Notes: generated by a model from the sequence alone, not told the origin. Shown: positions 47,535 to 57,893, numbered from the stretch's first letter. The stretch is DNA of 64,000 nt from Telmatospirillum sp. J64-1 (GCF_006980715.1 NZ_SBHN01000002.1:124001-188000), one strand, 5' to 3'. A program made the numbers and translations.

Positions 47535-48557
47535 TCAGCGGGCCTTTTTCTTGGCCAGATTTCCAAGCGCCGCCATTTGGCGCCAATGTTCCTTGGCATC
47601 GAGGGCGGGGCTGCCGGCAACGGTGCTGCCGGCTTCCACATCGCGCATCACGCCGGACTGAGCGGCGATCCGCGCGCCCGTTCCGATCTTCAGATGCCCT
47701 GTGACACCGGCCTGCCCGCCCAAGGCGACGAAATCGCCCAGCTTCGTGCTGCCGGAGATACCGACCTGCGCCACCACGACACAGCCTCGACCAAGCTGCA
47801 CGTTGTGCCCGATCTGCACCAGATTATCAATCCAGCATCCCGCGCCGATGACGGTATCCGGCCCGGCTCCCCGATCGATGGTGGTGTTGGCGCCGATCTC
47901 GACATCGTCATGGATCACCACGCGCCCCAATTGCGGCACCTTGAGATGGCCCTGCGGGGACATGGCGAAACCGAAACCGTCCTGGCCGATGCGCGCCCCC
48001 GGATAGATGGTCACGCGCTTGCCGATCAAGGAATGGGACACCGAGGCATTGGCGCCGATGGTGCAATCCTCACCCAGCACCACCCCTTCCCCGATCACCG
48101 CATTGGCCCCGATCAGGCAGCGCGGCCCGATCTCGGCTCCGGCCATGATGCAGGCGCCCGGCTCGATGCGGCACCCTTCCCCGATCTTCGCCGTAGAATC
48201 GACCCAAGCCGTGGGTGCCGTCCATGCCTCCGGCGCCTTGCGGGGATAGAAGGCCTGGGCGATGCGGGCATAGGCCTGATGCGGGTCCATGGCGAGGATC
48301 AGCGCCATTCCGGCGGGAGCCTTGTCGGCATCCGTCGGCCGGGCGATGCAGGCACCGGCCCGGCTGCTGGTGAAGGCATCGAGATAGCGCCGGTTGTCGA
48401 AGAAACTAACCTCTTCCGGCCCCGCCACGTCCAGCGGTGCCACGTCGCGATAAAGGGCGGAGGCATCGGCGCCCGGCGCCAGCTCCGCCCCGGCGAGTTC
48501 GGCAAGCCGCCCTAGCGTGAAGGGGCCGGCGACTGCGAAGAAGCGGGGATCTGCCAT
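47535..48557 (-). CDS. lpxD: UDP-3-O-(3-hydroxyacyl)glucosamine N-acyltransferase
   Basis: Adds the second 3-hydroxyacyl chain, on nitrogen, in lipid A synthesis. The 340-residue protein has an N-terminal uridine-binding domain ([25 protein letters not shown]), then the left-handed beta helix with many hexapeptide repeats ([20 protein letters not shown]), the catalytic His region [18 protein letters not shown], and a short C-terminal helix ([14 protein letters not shown]). It follows the skp-like gene by six bases. Confidence 0.96.
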   Translation of the reverse strand: MADPRFFAVAGPFTLGRLAELAGAELAPGADASALYRDVAPLDVAGPEEVSFFDNRRYLDAFTSSRAGACIARPTDADKAPAGMALILAMDPHQAYARIAQAFYPRKAPEAWTAPTAWVDSTAKIGEGCRIEPGACIMAGAEIGPRCLIGANAVIGEGVVLGEDCTIGANASVSHSLIGKRVTIYPGARIGQDGFGFAMSPQGHLKVPQLGRVVIHDDVEIGANTTIDRGAGPDTVIGAGCWIDNLVQIGHNVQLGRGCVVVAQVGISGSTKLGDFVALGGQAGVTGHLKIGTGARIAAQSGVMRDVEAGSTVAGSPALDAKEHWRQMAALGNLAKKKAR

Positions 48558-48563
48558 GACAAT

Positions 48564-49157
48564 CTACTGGGCGGGCGTCTGCGGCGTCGGGAAAGCCACC
48601 GAAGGCAGCGTGGCGTTCAGGCGTTCGATCGCCAGGTCGGTCGCGTCCATGGCCGGATCGAACAGGAAGGTCTGGCTGCGGAAGAGGATCATGTTAGCGC
48701 CCTTCTGCGTCGCGATCTCGTCCATCACCTTGATCAGGCCGTCCTGGACCTGGTTCATCGCCGTCCCGAAGGACCGCTCCAACGCCTCCCGCCGTTCATT
48801 GACACGCCGCTGAAAGCTCCCGGCCTGCTGCTCGAAAGCCCGGGCCTTTTCGGCGAAAGCCTCGGGCGACAGCAGGGAACGCTGCTTCAGCAGATCCTGC
48901 TCGGCCTTGCGCAGGGCATCCTCTTCCTTCGAGAACTCGGCCTGATAGCTTTGCGCCAGCTTCTCGCGCTCCGCCCGCACACCCTGCGCGGCCTTGGCCT
49001 TCTGATAGATCTCCTGCAGGTCGATGACCAGCACGACAGCAGCCGGCGGAGTTCCGCCTTGTGCCTGCTGGGCAGCAGCCGGCAGGGACGGCGCCAGAAA
49101 AGCCATCGCCATCAGCGCAGCCCCGGCAACACGTCGAAGACCCTTGGGGAAAAACAT
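48564..49157 (-). CDS. skp: OmpH/Skp-family periplasmic chaperone
   Basis: Carries unfolded outer-membrane proteins to the BAM complex. The 197-residue precursor has a signal peptide ending near APSLPAAAQQ (about residue 30), a first strand VVLVIDLQEIYQKAKAAQGV, and a long charged coiled coil (REKLAQSYQAEFSKEEDALR) forming the tentacles, then the closing strand ANMILFRSQTFLFDP. The ATG has GAGG eight bases upstream. It is three bases after the bamA stop, its functional partner. Confidence 0.92.
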   Translation of the reverse strand: MFFPKGLRRVAGAALMAMAFLAPSLPAAAQQAQGGTPPAAVVLVIDLQEIYQKAKAAQGVRAEREKLAQSYQAEFSKEEDALRKAEQDLLKQRSLLSPEAFAEKARAFEQQAGSFQRRVNERREALERSFGTAMNQVQDGLIKVMDEIATQKGANMILFRSQTFLFDPAMDATDLAIERLNATLPSVAFPTPQTPAQ

Positions 49158-49159
49158 AA

Positions 49160-51466
49160 TCAGAACCTCGTGCCGAAGTTGAGACGGAAGGTTTCCGTCT
49201 TGTCGAAGTCTTCCTTAAGCAGCGGGAAGCCGAAATCCACATTGATCGGCCCCATCGGCGAACGCCAGCGGACACCCGTGCCGATCGACAGGCGGACACT
49301 GGAGGCCTCCTCGACACTCCCGCCGGCCGAGGTCTTCTCGGTCGGACCGATCGCGCCGAAATCGGTGAAGACGCGGCCGGTAAAGCCCAATTCCTGCGGC
49401 AGGCCCAGCGGGAAGTCCACCTGCACGGTTCCAGTATAGGACCACACGCCCCCCAGCGCATCCCCGGTTGCCGGGTCGCGGGGGCTGATACCGGCGGATT
49501 CGAATCCGCGGACATCGTCGCCCCCGACGAAATAGCGCTCGCTGATGCGCACGTCCTTGCCGTTGATCCCGAAGATATAGCCAGCGGTACCCCCGACCTG
49601 CAACACGACCTGGTCCGCCAAGGGCCAGTAATGCGCCGCCGCCAGATTGTTGCGCAGGAACGTCTCGGTTCCGCCCAGACCGGCGAATTCGGTGCTCAAG
49701 CGCAGCATGTAGCCTTCGGTGGGATCAAGACGGCTGTCGCGGCGGTCATAGGTGATGCTATGTCCCACCGAGGAAAGCACGCTCGTCCCCTCCTGGTCCT
49801 GGATGTAGCGCGAGGCGTCGGCATCCACATTCTCGATGGTGGTCTGGCGCAGGGTATAAGACCAGTCCTGGCGCAGGTATTCATCAAGCTGATAGCCCAG
49901 ACGCAGGGAGCCGCCCGTCGTGCGGGAATCGTAGGAGCTTTCGCGTTGGAGCTTGCGGTTGATGTGGTACAGGTCGAAGCCTGCGGCAACCGGCATGTCC
50001 ATGAAATAGGGCTCGGTGAAGCCCAGGCTCAACTGGTTGCGGCGCTCGCCCACACTGAAGGAGGCGCGCAGGTCCTGGCCCCGGCCCAGCAGGTTGCGTT
50101 CACGCACGCTGACTTCCGCCAAGGGGCCGGCCGAGGTCGACCAGCCCACGCCAAAGCTCAGTTCCCCGGTGGAACGTTCCTGCACGTCGATCACGACATT
50201 CGCCCGGTCGGGGGCAGTGTCGGACGGCGTTTCCGTCACCTCGACGCGCTCGAAGAAGCCGAGATCCTGGATGCGCTGGCGCGAGCGGCGCAGCTTCGCG
50301 GCATTGAAGGCATCGCCTTCGACCAGTTGCATCTCGCGGCGGATGACGCGGTCAAGCGTGCGGACATTGCCCTGGATGTCGATCCGGTCCACATACACAC
50401 GCGGACCTTCCAGGATCTCGTAGACCAGGTTGATGACGCGCTCATCCTGCTGGCGCTCCAGGCGCGGGCGCACCTCGGCGAAGGCATAGCCACGGCTGGC
50501 GGCGGCATCGGTCAGGGCCTGGATGGTATTCTCGACGCGATCCGCGTTGTACCAGTCCCCGGTCTGGGTCAGCACGAGCGGCTCCAGCGTTGCTGAATCC
50601 AGGTCGCGCAACTGGGCATCCACCTGCACGTCACCGACGCGATAGCGCTCCCCTTCCTCGATGGTGAAGGTGATGAAGAAGGCTTCGCGATCGGGGGTCA
50701 GTTCGGCGACCGCGGACACCACGCGGAAATCCACATAACCATGACGCAGATAGAAGCGGCGCAGCAATTCCCGGTCGAAGGTCAAGCGATCGGGGTCATA
50801 GGTGTCATCTGTGGAGAAGAAACGATACCAGCGCGACTCACGAGTCGACAGTTCCTCGCGCAGACGGGAATCGCTGAAGGCACGGTTGCCGATGATATTG
50901 ATGCGCTGGACATTGGTCGCCGGCCCCTCGTCGATCTCGAAGACCAGATCGACGCGGTTCTGCTCGAGCTGAATGACCTTGGGCTCAACGGTGGCGGCGA
51001 AACGACCGGAACGGCGGTAGATGTCGAGCAGGCGCTGCACGTCGCTTTGGACGCGGGTGCGAGTGAAGACGACACGGGGTCGCAGCTGCACCTCGCGTTC
51101 CAGCACCTCGTCCCGGACGCGACGGTTCCCCTCGAAGGCGATGCGGTTGATGATTGGATTCTCGACCACCCGCACCATCAACGTGTCGCCTTCGCGGCGC
51201 AAGGCCACATCGGCGAACAGGCCGGTCGCGAACAGATTCTTCAACGCCTCGTCGATGCGCAGGGGGTCGAAGGGTTCTCCCTCACTGAGGCCCATATAGG
51301 AGCGTACCGTCTCTGGCTCGATGCGCTGCACGCCTTCCACGACGATAGCCTGGATGGTACCGCCCGCCTGGGCGATTTCCATCAAGGACTGGGCATGCAA
51401 GGCGGAAGGCAGAGTGGCAGACACAGCGACGGCGCTGTACAGCGCCAGCGTGCGGAGAAGTTTCAC
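49160..51466 (-). CDS. bamA: outer membrane protein assembly factor BamA
   Basis: The central beta-barrel of the BAM machine. It starts with GTG at 51466 after a G-rich ribosome site. The 768-residue precursor has a signal peptide (ALYSAVAVSATLPSALHAQ), five POTRA domains (the first begins TIQAIVVEGVQRIEPETVRS), and a C-terminal 16-strand barrel with the conserved VRGF lid in YFVGGDDVRGFESAG and a final phenylalanine (RLNFGTRF). It follows rseP by 25 bases and precedes skp and lpxD. Confidence 0.97.
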   Translation of the reverse strand: MKLLRTLALYSAVAVSATLPSALHAQSLMEIAQAGGTIQAIVVEGVQRIEPETVRSYMGLSEGEPFDPLRIDEALKNLFATGLFADVALRREGDTLMVRVVENPIINRIAFEGNRRVRDEVLEREVQLRPRVVFTRTRVQSDVQRLLDIYRRSGRFAATVEPKVIQLEQNRVDLVFEIDEGPATNVQRINIIGNRAFSDSRLREELSTRESRWYRFFSTDDTYDPDRLTFDRELLRRFYLRHGYVDFRVVSAVAELTPDREAFFITFTIEEGERYRVGDVQVDAQLRDLDSATLEPLVLTQTGDWYNADRVENTIQALTDAAASRGYAFAEVRPRLERQQDERVINLVYEILEGPRVYVDRIDIQGNVRTLDRVIRREMQLVEGDAFNAAKLRRSRQRIQDLGFFERVEVTETPSDTAPDRANVVIDVQERSTGELSFGVGWSTSAGPLAEVSVRERNLLGRGQDLRASFSVGERRNQLSLGFTEPYFMDMPVAAGFDLYHINRKLQRESSYDSRTTGGSLRLGYQLDEYLRQDWSYTLRQTTIENVDADASRYIQDQEGTSVLSSVGHSITYDRRDSRLDPTEGYMLRLSTEFAGLGGTETFLRNNLAAAHYWPLADQVVLQVGGTAGYIFGINGKDVRISERYFVGGDDVRGFESAGISPRDPATGDALGGVWSYTGTVQVDFPLGLPQELGFTGRVFTDFGAIGPTEKTSAGGSVEEASSVRLSIGTGVRWRSPMGPINVDFGFPLLKEDFDKTETFRLNFGTRF

Positions 51467-51491
51467 CTAAGGCCCCCCAAAAGATTCGGCG

Positions 51492-52631
51492 CTAACTCAC
51501 GACCCCCCTCAGAAGGTCCCATACCCTAAGGTCGATGAGATCGTTCCGGGTGGCAAAAAGCATTAAGCCGAATACCAGAAACAGCCCGATTCGGAAACCA
51601 TATTCTTGGGCTCTTTCACTCAGGGGACGGCCGCGCAGGGCCTCGATGCCGTAATACAAAAGATGTCCGCCATCCAGCATGGGGATGGGGAAAAGGTTGA
51701 TCAGCCCTAGATTGATCGACAGCAGGATGGTGAAGAATACAACCGTTCCGATACCCAGTTGGGCCGCCTGCCCTGCCCCCTTGGCGATGCGCAGCGGCCC
51801 GCCCAATTCGTCCGTGCCGCGGGTACCGACGATCATCTGGCCCAAGGCGGTGAAGGTATTGCTGATCATCCCCGCCGTTTCCTTGGTTGCCTCCCAAGTG
51901 GCGGTGAATGGATTGTGCCTGACGATCTCTGTCGCGCCCGCCTCGGCCATGATACCGAGAACCGGCGCCATCTGGAGATTGCCCAGGGCGTCGCGCACCT
52001 CTTCCATGCGCGGCTGGGTCGGAATCTCGATGATCTGGCCGTCGCGATCGATACGCAGGGTCAAGGTCTCGCCAAGCCGCAGACGCACGATCTGCTGGAT
52101 CTCCTGGAAGGATCCGACTTCGCTGCGATTGACGGCAAGGATGCGGTCACCGGGCAGGAGACCGGCTTCCGCCGCCGCCGACTCCGGACGCACCTCACTG
52201 ATCACTGGAGCCGTCCGGGGCTGCCCCAGGACCAAGAACATGATCGCCAGGACCAGGATGCCGAAGATGAAATTGGCCATCGGCCCGGCAGCGACGATGG
52301 CAGCACGCTGGCCGACGCGCTTGTGATGGAAGGACACCGCCTTCTCTTCGGCCGTCAGCTCGCGCTTCTCGCCCGTGGTGCTGGTGGCATCGGCATCGCC
52401 GAACATCTTCACATAACCGCCCAGCGGCAGCATGCTCACCCGCCAGCGTGTGCCGGATCGGTCGTTCCAGCCGAACAATTCACGGCCGAACCCGACCGAG
52501 AAGACTTCGACCTTCACGCCATTCCAACGGGCCACCAGGTAATGCCCCATCTCGTGAACGAAGACCACTACCGTCAGGATGACGAGGAAGACGATGACGT
52601 AGTTCCAGAAACCGAACAGAAATTCGAACAC
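51492..52631 (-). CDS. rseP: RIP metalloprotease RseP (site-2 protease family)
   Basis: An intramembrane zinc protease that cuts anti-sigma factors and leftover signal peptides. It begins with GTG at 52631 after AAGGGC. The 379-residue protein has the HExxH site in VFVHEMGHYLVARWNG within the first membrane segment, a central PDZ domain (EAGLLPGDRILAVNRSEVGS), and the C-terminal membrane motif NLFPIPMLDGGHLLYY with the third metal ligand. Only one clear PDZ is seen, where E. coli has two. It sits between dxr and bamA, as usual. Confidence 0.95.
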   Translation of the reverse strand: MFEFLFGFWNYVIVFLVILTVVVFVHEMGHYLVARWNGVKVEVFSVGFGRELFGWNDRSGTRWRVSMLPLGGYVKMFGDADATSTTGEKRELTAEEKAVSFHHKRVGQRAAIVAAGPMANFIFGILVLAIMFLVLGQPRTAPVISEVRPESAAAEAGLLPGDRILAVNRSEVGSFQEIQQIVRLRLGETLTLRIDRDGQIIEIPTQPRMEEVRDALGNLQMAPVLGIMAEAGATEIVRHNPFTATWEATKETAGMISNTFTALGQMIVGTRGTDELGGPLRIAKGAGQAAQLGIGTVVFFTILLSINLGLINLFPIPMLDGGHLLYYGIEALRGRPLSERAQEYGFRIGLFLVFGLMLFATRNDLIDLRVWDLLRGVVS

Positions 52632-52673
52632 GCCCTTTTACCTTACGATAGTGCGCTCACGCGCAAGCCTGTC

Positions 52674-53894
52674 TTAGCGGCCGGACAAGCCGGCCACGAT
52701 CCGCACCGCCGCCTCACGTCCGGCACGGTCACGGTCGAGGACGTCCTCGATCGAGGTCAGCGACGTATTGGCGACCGCCGATAACGTCTCCTCCACCGTG
52801 CGGGCGATATCGAGGAAGCCGATCTCGCCAGCCAGGAAGGACTGCACCGCTACCTCGTTGGCGGCATTCAATAGAGTTGGGACAGCACCCCCTGCGCGCA
52901 AGGCTTGGCGAGCCAGGCGCAGCGCCGGGAAGCGTTCCGGATCGGGCTGTTCGAAGGTCAGGCTGGCAATGGCCGCCAGATCAAGGCGCGGCGAAGGGGC
53001 CGTCATCCGCTGGGGCCAGCCCAACGCATAGGCGATGGGGGTCCGCATGTCCGGCGTGCCCAACTGAGCGAGCACGGATCCGTCCACATAGGACACCATG
53101 GAATGAATGACCGATTGGGGATGGACCAGGATATCGATCTTCTCTTCCGGAACCGCGAAAATGTGATGAGCCTCAATCAGTTCCAGGCCCTTGTTCATCA
53201 TCGTGGCGGAATCGATGGAGATCTTGGCACCCATCTCCCAATTGGGATGAGCCACGGCCTGCGACGGCGTCATCCTGGCCATCTCGGTCAGGCTGCTCTG
53301 GCGGAACGGACCGCCAGAGGCGGTCAGGACGATCCGCTCCACCTTCTCGGCCTGGGAAAAATCAAAGACCTGGAAGATGGCGCTATGCTCGGAATCGACC
53401 GGCAGCAGTGTGGCGCCATGGGCGTTCATCTCGGCCATCATCAACTCACCGGCGCAGACCAGGCATTCCTTGTTGGCAAGGGCCACGACAGCACCGCGCC
53501 GCGCCGCCGCCAATGTCGGCTCGAGCCCGGCGGCTCCGACGATGGCCGCCATGACCCAATCGGCAGGGCGGCAGGCGGCTTCGATCACGGCGGCACGTCC
53601 GGCGGCGACCTCGATGCCTGTCCCCTCCAAAGCCTCGCGCAAGGCAGCGAAGCAGCTTTCATCGGCAATGGCGACGAAACGGGGCTTCAGGAGACGGGCC
53701 TGCTCGGCCAGCAGGCTGACATTGCGGTTGCCCGTCAGCGCCTCGACCCGCCAGCGGCCCGGCTCACGCGCAAGCAGATCGACGGTATTGCAGCCGATGG
53801 AACCGGTCGAGCCAAGAATGGTGACGGCGCGAGGCTCATCCTCGCCAGCCACGGCCAGGACAGAAGCTTCGACCTCGGAAAACGTCAATGCCAT
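52674..53894 (-). CDS. dxr: 1-deoxy-D-xylulose 5-phosphate reductoisomerase
   Basis: Makes MEP, the committed step of non-mevalonate isoprenoid synthesis. The 406-residue protein has the NADPH motif VTILGSTGSIGCNTVDL, ALANKECLVCAGELM, LLPVDSEHSAIFQ with the metal-binding Asp and Glu, LTASGGPFR, and WEMGAKISIDSATMMNKGLE. The ATG has GGAG seven bases upstream and overlaps the cdsA end by ten bases. Its product chain feeds UppS two genes upstream. Confidence 0.96.
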   Translation of the reverse strand: MALTFSEVEASVLAVAGEDEPRAVTILGSTGSIGCNTVDLLAREPGRWRVEALTGNRNVSLLAEQARLLKPRFVAIADESCFAALREALEGTGIEVAAGRAAVIEAACRPADWVMAAIVGAAGLEPTLAAARRGAVVALANKECLVCAGELMMAEMNAHGATLLPVDSEHSAIFQVFDFSQAEKVERIVLTASGGPFRQSSLTEMARMTPSQAVAHPNWEMGAKISIDSATMMNKGLELIEAHHIFAVPEEKIDILVHPQSVIHSMVSYVDGSVLAQLGTPDMRTPIAYALGWPQRMTAPSPRLDLAAIASLTFEQPDPERFPALRLARQALRAGGAVPTLLNAANEVAVQSFLAGEIGFLDIARTVEETLSAVANTSLTSIEDVLDRDRAGREAAVRIVAGLSGR

Positions 53895-54658
53895 TGCAGC
53901 ACTCCACCGCCCATCACCAGGACCACGACGGCAACGACCACGGCGACGGGCATGATACCGTCGACACGGTCCAGCACACCACCATGGCCGGGGATGATGG
54001 CGCTCGAATCCTTCACGCCGAAATGGCGCTTGACCCCAGATTCGCCAAGATCACCCAGTTGCGCCACCACTGCAAGCAGGGCGCTCACCGCCACGAGGAC
54101 GATTACGGAGAGGTTCCAGAAAGCCGCAACGGCCGCACCGACGAGGGCTGCGGACAGCATTCCACCGATCAATCCGGCCCAGGTCTTCTTCGGACTGATC
54201 CGGGGCGCCAGCCTCGGCCCGCCAATGGTCCGGCCGGCGAAATAAGCACCGGTATCGGTCGCCCAGACCAGCAGCATCAGCCAGAGAACGGTTTCCAGCC
54301 CGCCCTCCAGATTGCGCAGCCAGACCAGGGCGATCACCGGCAGGATGATATAGAAAGCCCCCAGGCCCAGCCAGTCGCGTTGTTCCCTGCCAAGGCTGTA
54401 GCCGCCGGCAACAGCGAGGGCAAGCACCAGGAAGGCGAAAGCTGGTTCGATCTGGGCCAGGACGGCGGCAGCCGCCGCCAAGACGGACAAGGCAAAGCCA
54501 GCTTTGCCAAAGCGATCGGTGACGATCCGCGCCCATTCCCATCCCATGATGGCACCCGCCAGGGCCGCCAGCAACGTGAACCAGGGAGAGCCGAACCAGA
54601 TGGCGGCCAGGGCCAGGGGTGCCAGGACCAGAGCCGAAAGGATGCGTGTGCGTAGCAA
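53885..54658 (-). CDS. cdsA: phosphatidate cytidylyltransferase
   Basis: Forms CDP-diacylglycerol from phosphatidate and CTP in the inner membrane. The start is a TTG at 54658 (giving MLRTRILSALVLAPLA), five bases after the uppS stop; no ATG or GTG fits the N-terminus. The 257-residue protein is almost all membrane segments and ends with the family signature GDLGESGVKRHFGVKDSS followed by IIPGHGGVLDRVDGIMPVA. RLAPRISPKKTWAG is also typical. It overlaps dxr by ten bases. Confidence 0.93.
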   Translation of the reverse strand: MLRTRILSALVLAPLALAAIWFGSPWFTLLAALAGAIMGWEWARIVTDRFGKAGFALSVLAAAAAVLAQIEPAFAFLVLALAVAGGYSLGREQRDWLGLGAFYIILPVIALVWLRNLEGGLETVLWLMLLVWATDTGAYFAGRTIGGPRLAPRISPKKTWAGLIGGMLSAALVGAAVAAFWNLSVIVLVAVSALLAVVAQLGDLGESGVKRHFGVKDSSAIIPGHGGVLDRVDGIMPVAVVVAVVVLVMGGGVLQWH

Positions 54659-54663
54659 GGTAG

Positions 54664-55395
54664 TCAGCCAGCGGCGCCGTAGCGCCGCTCTCGCCTTTGG
54701 AAGGTACCGATGGCGGCCTCGAGATCACTCGCGGAAAAATCGGGCCACAGCGTATCGACAAAAACGAATTCGGCGTAAGCCGACTGCCACAGCAAGAAAT
54801 TGCTGATGCGCTGTTCGCCGCTGGTCCGGATGATAAGATCAGGGTCGGGCGTTCCCGCCGTATAGAGACGCGCCCCCAGGCTTTCCTCGTCGATCTGATC
54901 GACCGTCATCCGCCCCGCCGCCACGTCCGCCGCCAGACGGCGGGCCGCCTCGGCCAATTCCTGACGCCCGCCGTAACTCAGAGCTACAGTAAGCACCAAA
55001 CCATTATTGGCGGCGGTCAGGGCTTCGGCCTCTTCGATCTGGCGCACAATGTCAGGAGCAAGGCGATTCCGCTCGCCGATCACCTTCAGGCAGATGCCAT
55101 TCTTGTGCAAATCGGCGATCTGGCTGCGCAGGAACAGCCGCAGCAGCCCCATGAGGTCGCGGACTTCCGTTTCCGGACGCCGCCAGTTTTCGGAGGAAAA
55201 ACCATACAGGGTAAGATAAGAAATACCGAGTTTGCCTGCGGCCTCGATCACCGTACGCACGGCATCGACACCCCGCTTGTGACCAGCGGTGCGCGGCAAG
55301 CCGCGGGCCTTCGCCCAGCGGCCGTTGCCATCCATGATGATGGCGACATGAACCGGCGGACGAAGACCCTCGTCCTTGGAGGAGACCGCAACCAT
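54664..55395 (-). CDS. uppS: undecaprenyl diphosphate synthase (isoprenyl transferase)
   Basis: Elongates farnesyl diphosphate to C55 carrier lipid for cell-wall synthesis. I start at the ATG at 55395 with AGGA eight bases upstream; a TTG five codons earlier is an alternative. The 243-residue protein has HVAIIMDGNGRWAKARGLPR with the catalytic Asp, GHKRGVDAVRTVI, LTLYGFSSENWRRPETEV, and DPDLIIRTSGEQRISNFLLW. It lies between frr and cdsA, the classic frr-uppS-cdsA order. Confidence 0.96.
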   Translation of the reverse strand: MVAVSSKDEGLRPPVHVAIIMDGNGRWAKARGLPRTAGHKRGVDAVRTVIEAAGKLGISYLTLYGFSSENWRRPETEVRDLMGLLRLFLRSQIADLHKNGICLKVIGERNRLAPDIVRQIEEAEALTAANNGLVLTVALSYGGRQELAEAARRLAADVAAGRMTVDQIDEESLGARLYTAGTPDPDLIIRTSGEQRISNFLLWQSAYAEFVFVDTLWPDFSASDLEAAIGTFQRRERRYGAAG

Positions 55396-55406
55396 CGGTC
55401 TCTTCC

Positions 55407-55979
55407 TCAAACCTGCATTATTTCTTTTTCTTTCTGCGCCAGCGCGTCGTCGATCTTCTTGATCGTCTCGTCGGTCAGGGCCTGGATTTCGTCGGCGTAT
55501 TTCCGCTGTTCGTCCTGCGAAATAACGCTGTCCTTTTCCATCTTCTTGAGCGTGTCCATCCCGTCACGGCGGACGTTACGCACCGCAACGCGAGCCTGTT
55601 CGGCATATTTTCCGGCGATCTTGGTCAGTTCGACGCGGCGCTCTTCGTTCAGGGCCGGAATCGGCACGCGGATGATCTGGCCATCGGTCGAGGGATTGAG
55701 GCCCAGGCCGGAATCGCGAATCGCCTTTTCGGTCGCCTTCACCAGCCCCTTGTCCCAGACCTGTACGGTCAGCATGCGCGGTTCGGGCACGCCGATCGTG
55801 CCGACCTGGGTGATCGGCATGGAACTGCCATAGGCGTCGACCATCACCGGTTCGAGCAGGCTGGTGGACGCACGACCCGTGCGCAGGCCGCCGAACTCCT
55901 TCTTCAGGACCTCCACCGTATTGTCCATACGGTGCTTGATGTCCTTTTTAAGATCGCTGTAATTCCCTGCTGCGGACAC
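55407..55979 (-). CDS. frr: ribosome recycling factor
   Basis: Splits post-termination ribosomes together with EF-G. The start is a GTG at 55979 with GAGGAA seven bases upstream, inside the end of pyrH. The 190-residue protein has [59 protein letters not shown], the hinge region [16 protein letters not shown], and a long C-terminal helix ending [12 protein letters not shown]. It lies four bases after the pyrH stop. Confidence 0.96.
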   Translation of the reverse strand: MSAAGNYSDLKKDIKHRMDNTVEVLKKEFGGLRTGRASTSLLEPVMVDAYGSSMPITQVGTIGVPEPRMLTVQVWDKGLVKATEKAIRDSGLGLNPSTDGQIIRVPIPALNEERRVELTKIAGKYAEQARVAVRNVRRDGMDTLKKMEKDSVISQDEQRKYADEIQALTDETIKKIDDALAQKEKEIMQV

Positions 55980-55983
55980 GTTG

Positions 55984-56709
55984 TTATTCCTCTTCCTTGA
56001 TGATGGTGAACCGCCCGCGGCCCGCCAGGACCTCGCTGAAGGCGCCCTCACTGTGCAACGAGAAGACAAGGATCGGAATCTTGTTCTCGCGGCACAACGA
56101 CACCGCCGAGGCGTCCATGACCGCCAGATCGTTCGCCAGCACGTCCATATAGGTCAGCTGTTCGTAACGCGAGGCATCGGCAACCTTCTTGGGATCGGCA
56201 CTGTAGACACCATCCACCTGGGTCGCCTTGAGCAGGGCATCGCAGTTCATTTCGACGGCGCGCAGAGCGGCCGCCGTATCGGTCGTGAAGAAAGGATTGC
56301 CAGTCCCGGCGGCGAAAATGACCACCCGCCCCTTCTCCATATGCCGCACGGCCCGGCGGCGGATATAGGGCTCGCAGACCATAGACATGGGGATGGCGGA
56401 CTGGACGCGGGTAGCGACGCCCACGCGCTCCAGCGCGCTCTGGACGGCCAGCGCGTTGATGACGGTCGCCAGCATGCCCATGTAATCGGCGCTGGTCCGC
56501 TCCATTCCGGTGGCTGCTCCCGAGACCCCCCGGAAGATGTTGCCGCCGCCGATGACCATGCAGACTTCGACCCCGGCCTCAACCACCGCCTTGATCTCGC
56601 GGGCCAGCCGCGAAACGGTTTCATTGTCCAGGCCGTATTCGCGCGAGCCCATCAGGCCCTCGCCGGAAATTTTCAAAAGAACGCGGCGGTATTTCATATC
56701 GTTGGGCAT
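55984..56709 (-). CDS. pyrH: uridylate kinase
   Basis: Phosphorylates UMP to UDP in the cytoplasm. The 241-residue amino acid kinase-fold protein has [71 protein letters not shown] (two adjacent conserved segments), and [10 protein letters not shown]. The ATG at 56709 has GAGG seven bases upstream. It is part of rpsB-tsf-pyrH-frr, a nearly universal bacterial order. Confidence 0.97.
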   Translation of the reverse strand: MPNDMKYRRVLLKISGEGLMGSREYGLDNETVSRLAREIKAVVEAGVEVCMVIGGGNIFRGVSGAATGMERTSADYMGMLATVINALAVQSALERVGVATRVQSAIPMSMVCEPYIRRRAVRHMEKGRVVIFAAGTGNPFFTTDTAAALRAVEMNCDALLKATQVDGVYSADPKKVADASRYEQLTYMDVLANDLAVMDASAVSLCRENKIPILVFSLHSEGAFSEVLAGRGRFTIIKEEE

Positions 56710-56833
56710 GTCGGGCCTCGGATCGTCCGTCGCTGAATGACCTGCGAGAACCGCAGGAGAAGACTATCATCAATCAAACATATTGGCGCGCCGAGGGATG
56801 ATACACCATTCCCGCTTCGTGTCGCGCGCCCAT

Positions 56834-56861
56834 TTCGGGCGGCGAAAATCCGCCGCCCGAA
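56834..56861 (-). terminator. hairpin after tsf
   Basis: TTCGGGCGGCG (56834-56844) and CGCCGCCCGAA (56851-56861) make a perfect 11-bp stem with a 6-base loop, starting 12 bases after the tsf stop on the minus strand. No U-tract follows, so it may attenuate or protect the transcript end ahead of pyrH instead of fully terminating. Confidence 0.55.
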
Positions 56862-56873
56862 GGACCGGAAAAC

Positions 56874-57797
56874 TTAGCGACCGGCCTGAGCCGCCACTTC
56901 GGCGGCGAAGTCGCTTTCTTCCTTCTCAATGCCCTCGCCCAGGACAACACGGGCGAAACCGGTGATGGCGACGGGAGCGCCGACTTCCTTGGCGGCGTTC
57001 TCGATCACCTTCTTGATGCGGGTTTCGCCGTCGATGACGAAGACCTGCTCAAGCAGCACCACTTCCTCGTAGTACTTGCGCAGACGGCCTTCGACCATCT
57101 TGGCAATGACTTCCTCGGGCTTGCCCGAAGCCTTGGCCTGTTCGGTCAGCACGTCGCGCTCGCGGTTCAGCGCATCCTGGTCCACCGAGCTGGTGTCGAG
57201 GAACTGCGGCTGGGCGGCAGCGATATGCATGGCGATCTGCTTGCCGATTTCCTGCAGCTTGGCTTCGTCGCCGGACGATTCCAGGGCGACCAGAACGCCG
57301 ATCTTGCCCAAGCCCGGAGCGACAGCATTGTGGATGTAGGAGGCGATGACGCCCTGGCCCACTTCCAGCACCTGGCCGCGACGCAGGTTCATGTTCTCGC
57401 CGATGGTGGCGATCAGGGCGGTCAGTTCGTCCTGCACGCTCTTGCCGTTGCCGTAGGGAGCAGCCTTGACCTGCTCGATATCGGCACCGGCGGTCAGCAC
57501 CACCTTGGTGGCATTGGCGACGAAATCCTGGAACTTGTCATTGCGGGCGACGAAGTCGGTTTCGGAATTGACTTCCAGAACCGCACCCTTCTTGCCTTCG
57601 GTGACCACACCAACCAGACCTTCGGCGGCAACGCGACCGGCCTTCTTGGCGGCAGCGGCCAGGCCCTTCTTGCGCAGCCAGTCGATGGCGCCTTCCAGGT
57701 CGCCCGAGGTTTCGTTCAGCGCCTTCTTGCAATCCATCATGCCGGCGCCAGTTTTTTCGCGCAGTTCCTTGACGAGCGCGGCGGTGATCTCGGCCAT
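56874..57797 (-). CDS. tsf: translation elongation factor Ts
   Basis: Exchanges GDP for GTP on EF-Tu. The 307-residue protein has the N-terminal UBA-like domain ([20 protein letters not shown]), [18 protein letters not shown] contacting EF-Tu, [11 protein letters not shown], and the C-terminal [19 protein letters not shown]. The ATG has GAGGGA upstream. It is downstream of rpsB, with a hairpin (57848-57873) between them. Confidence 0.97.
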   Translation of the reverse strand: MAEITAALVKELREKTGAGMMDCKKALNETSGDLEGAIDWLRKKGLAAAAKKAGRVAAEGLVGVVTEGKKGAVLEVNSETDFVARNDKFQDFVANATKVVLTAGADIEQVKAAPYGNGKSVQDELTALIATIGENMNLRRGQVLEVGQGVIASYIHNAVAPGLGKIGVLVALESSGDEAKLQEIGKQIAMHIAAAQPQFLDTSSVDQDALNRERDVLTEQAKASGKPEEVIAKMVEGRLRKYYEEVVLLEQVFVIDGETRIKKVIENAAKEVGAPVAITGFARVVLGEGIEKEESDFAAEVAAQAGR

Positions 57798-57847
57798 GGG
57801 TCCCTCTTCTCGCAGAATTCGAATTTCGTAAGACTTCGCTTAAAGAA

Positions 57848-57873
57848 ATGGCGGCGACCTGCGCCGCCGCCAT
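57848..57873 (-). terminator. terminator or attenuator between rpsB and tsf
   Basis: ATGGCGGCG (57848-57856) pairs with CGCCGCCAT (57865-57873), a perfect 9-bp stem. On the minus strand it follows the rpsB stop by 20 bases and is followed by TTCTTTAAG, a weak U-tract. Partial termination would set the rpsB to tsf ratio, as known for this operon in other bacteria. Confidence 0.65.
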
Positions 57874-57893
57874 CTTTTTTCGGCGACTTTAAA

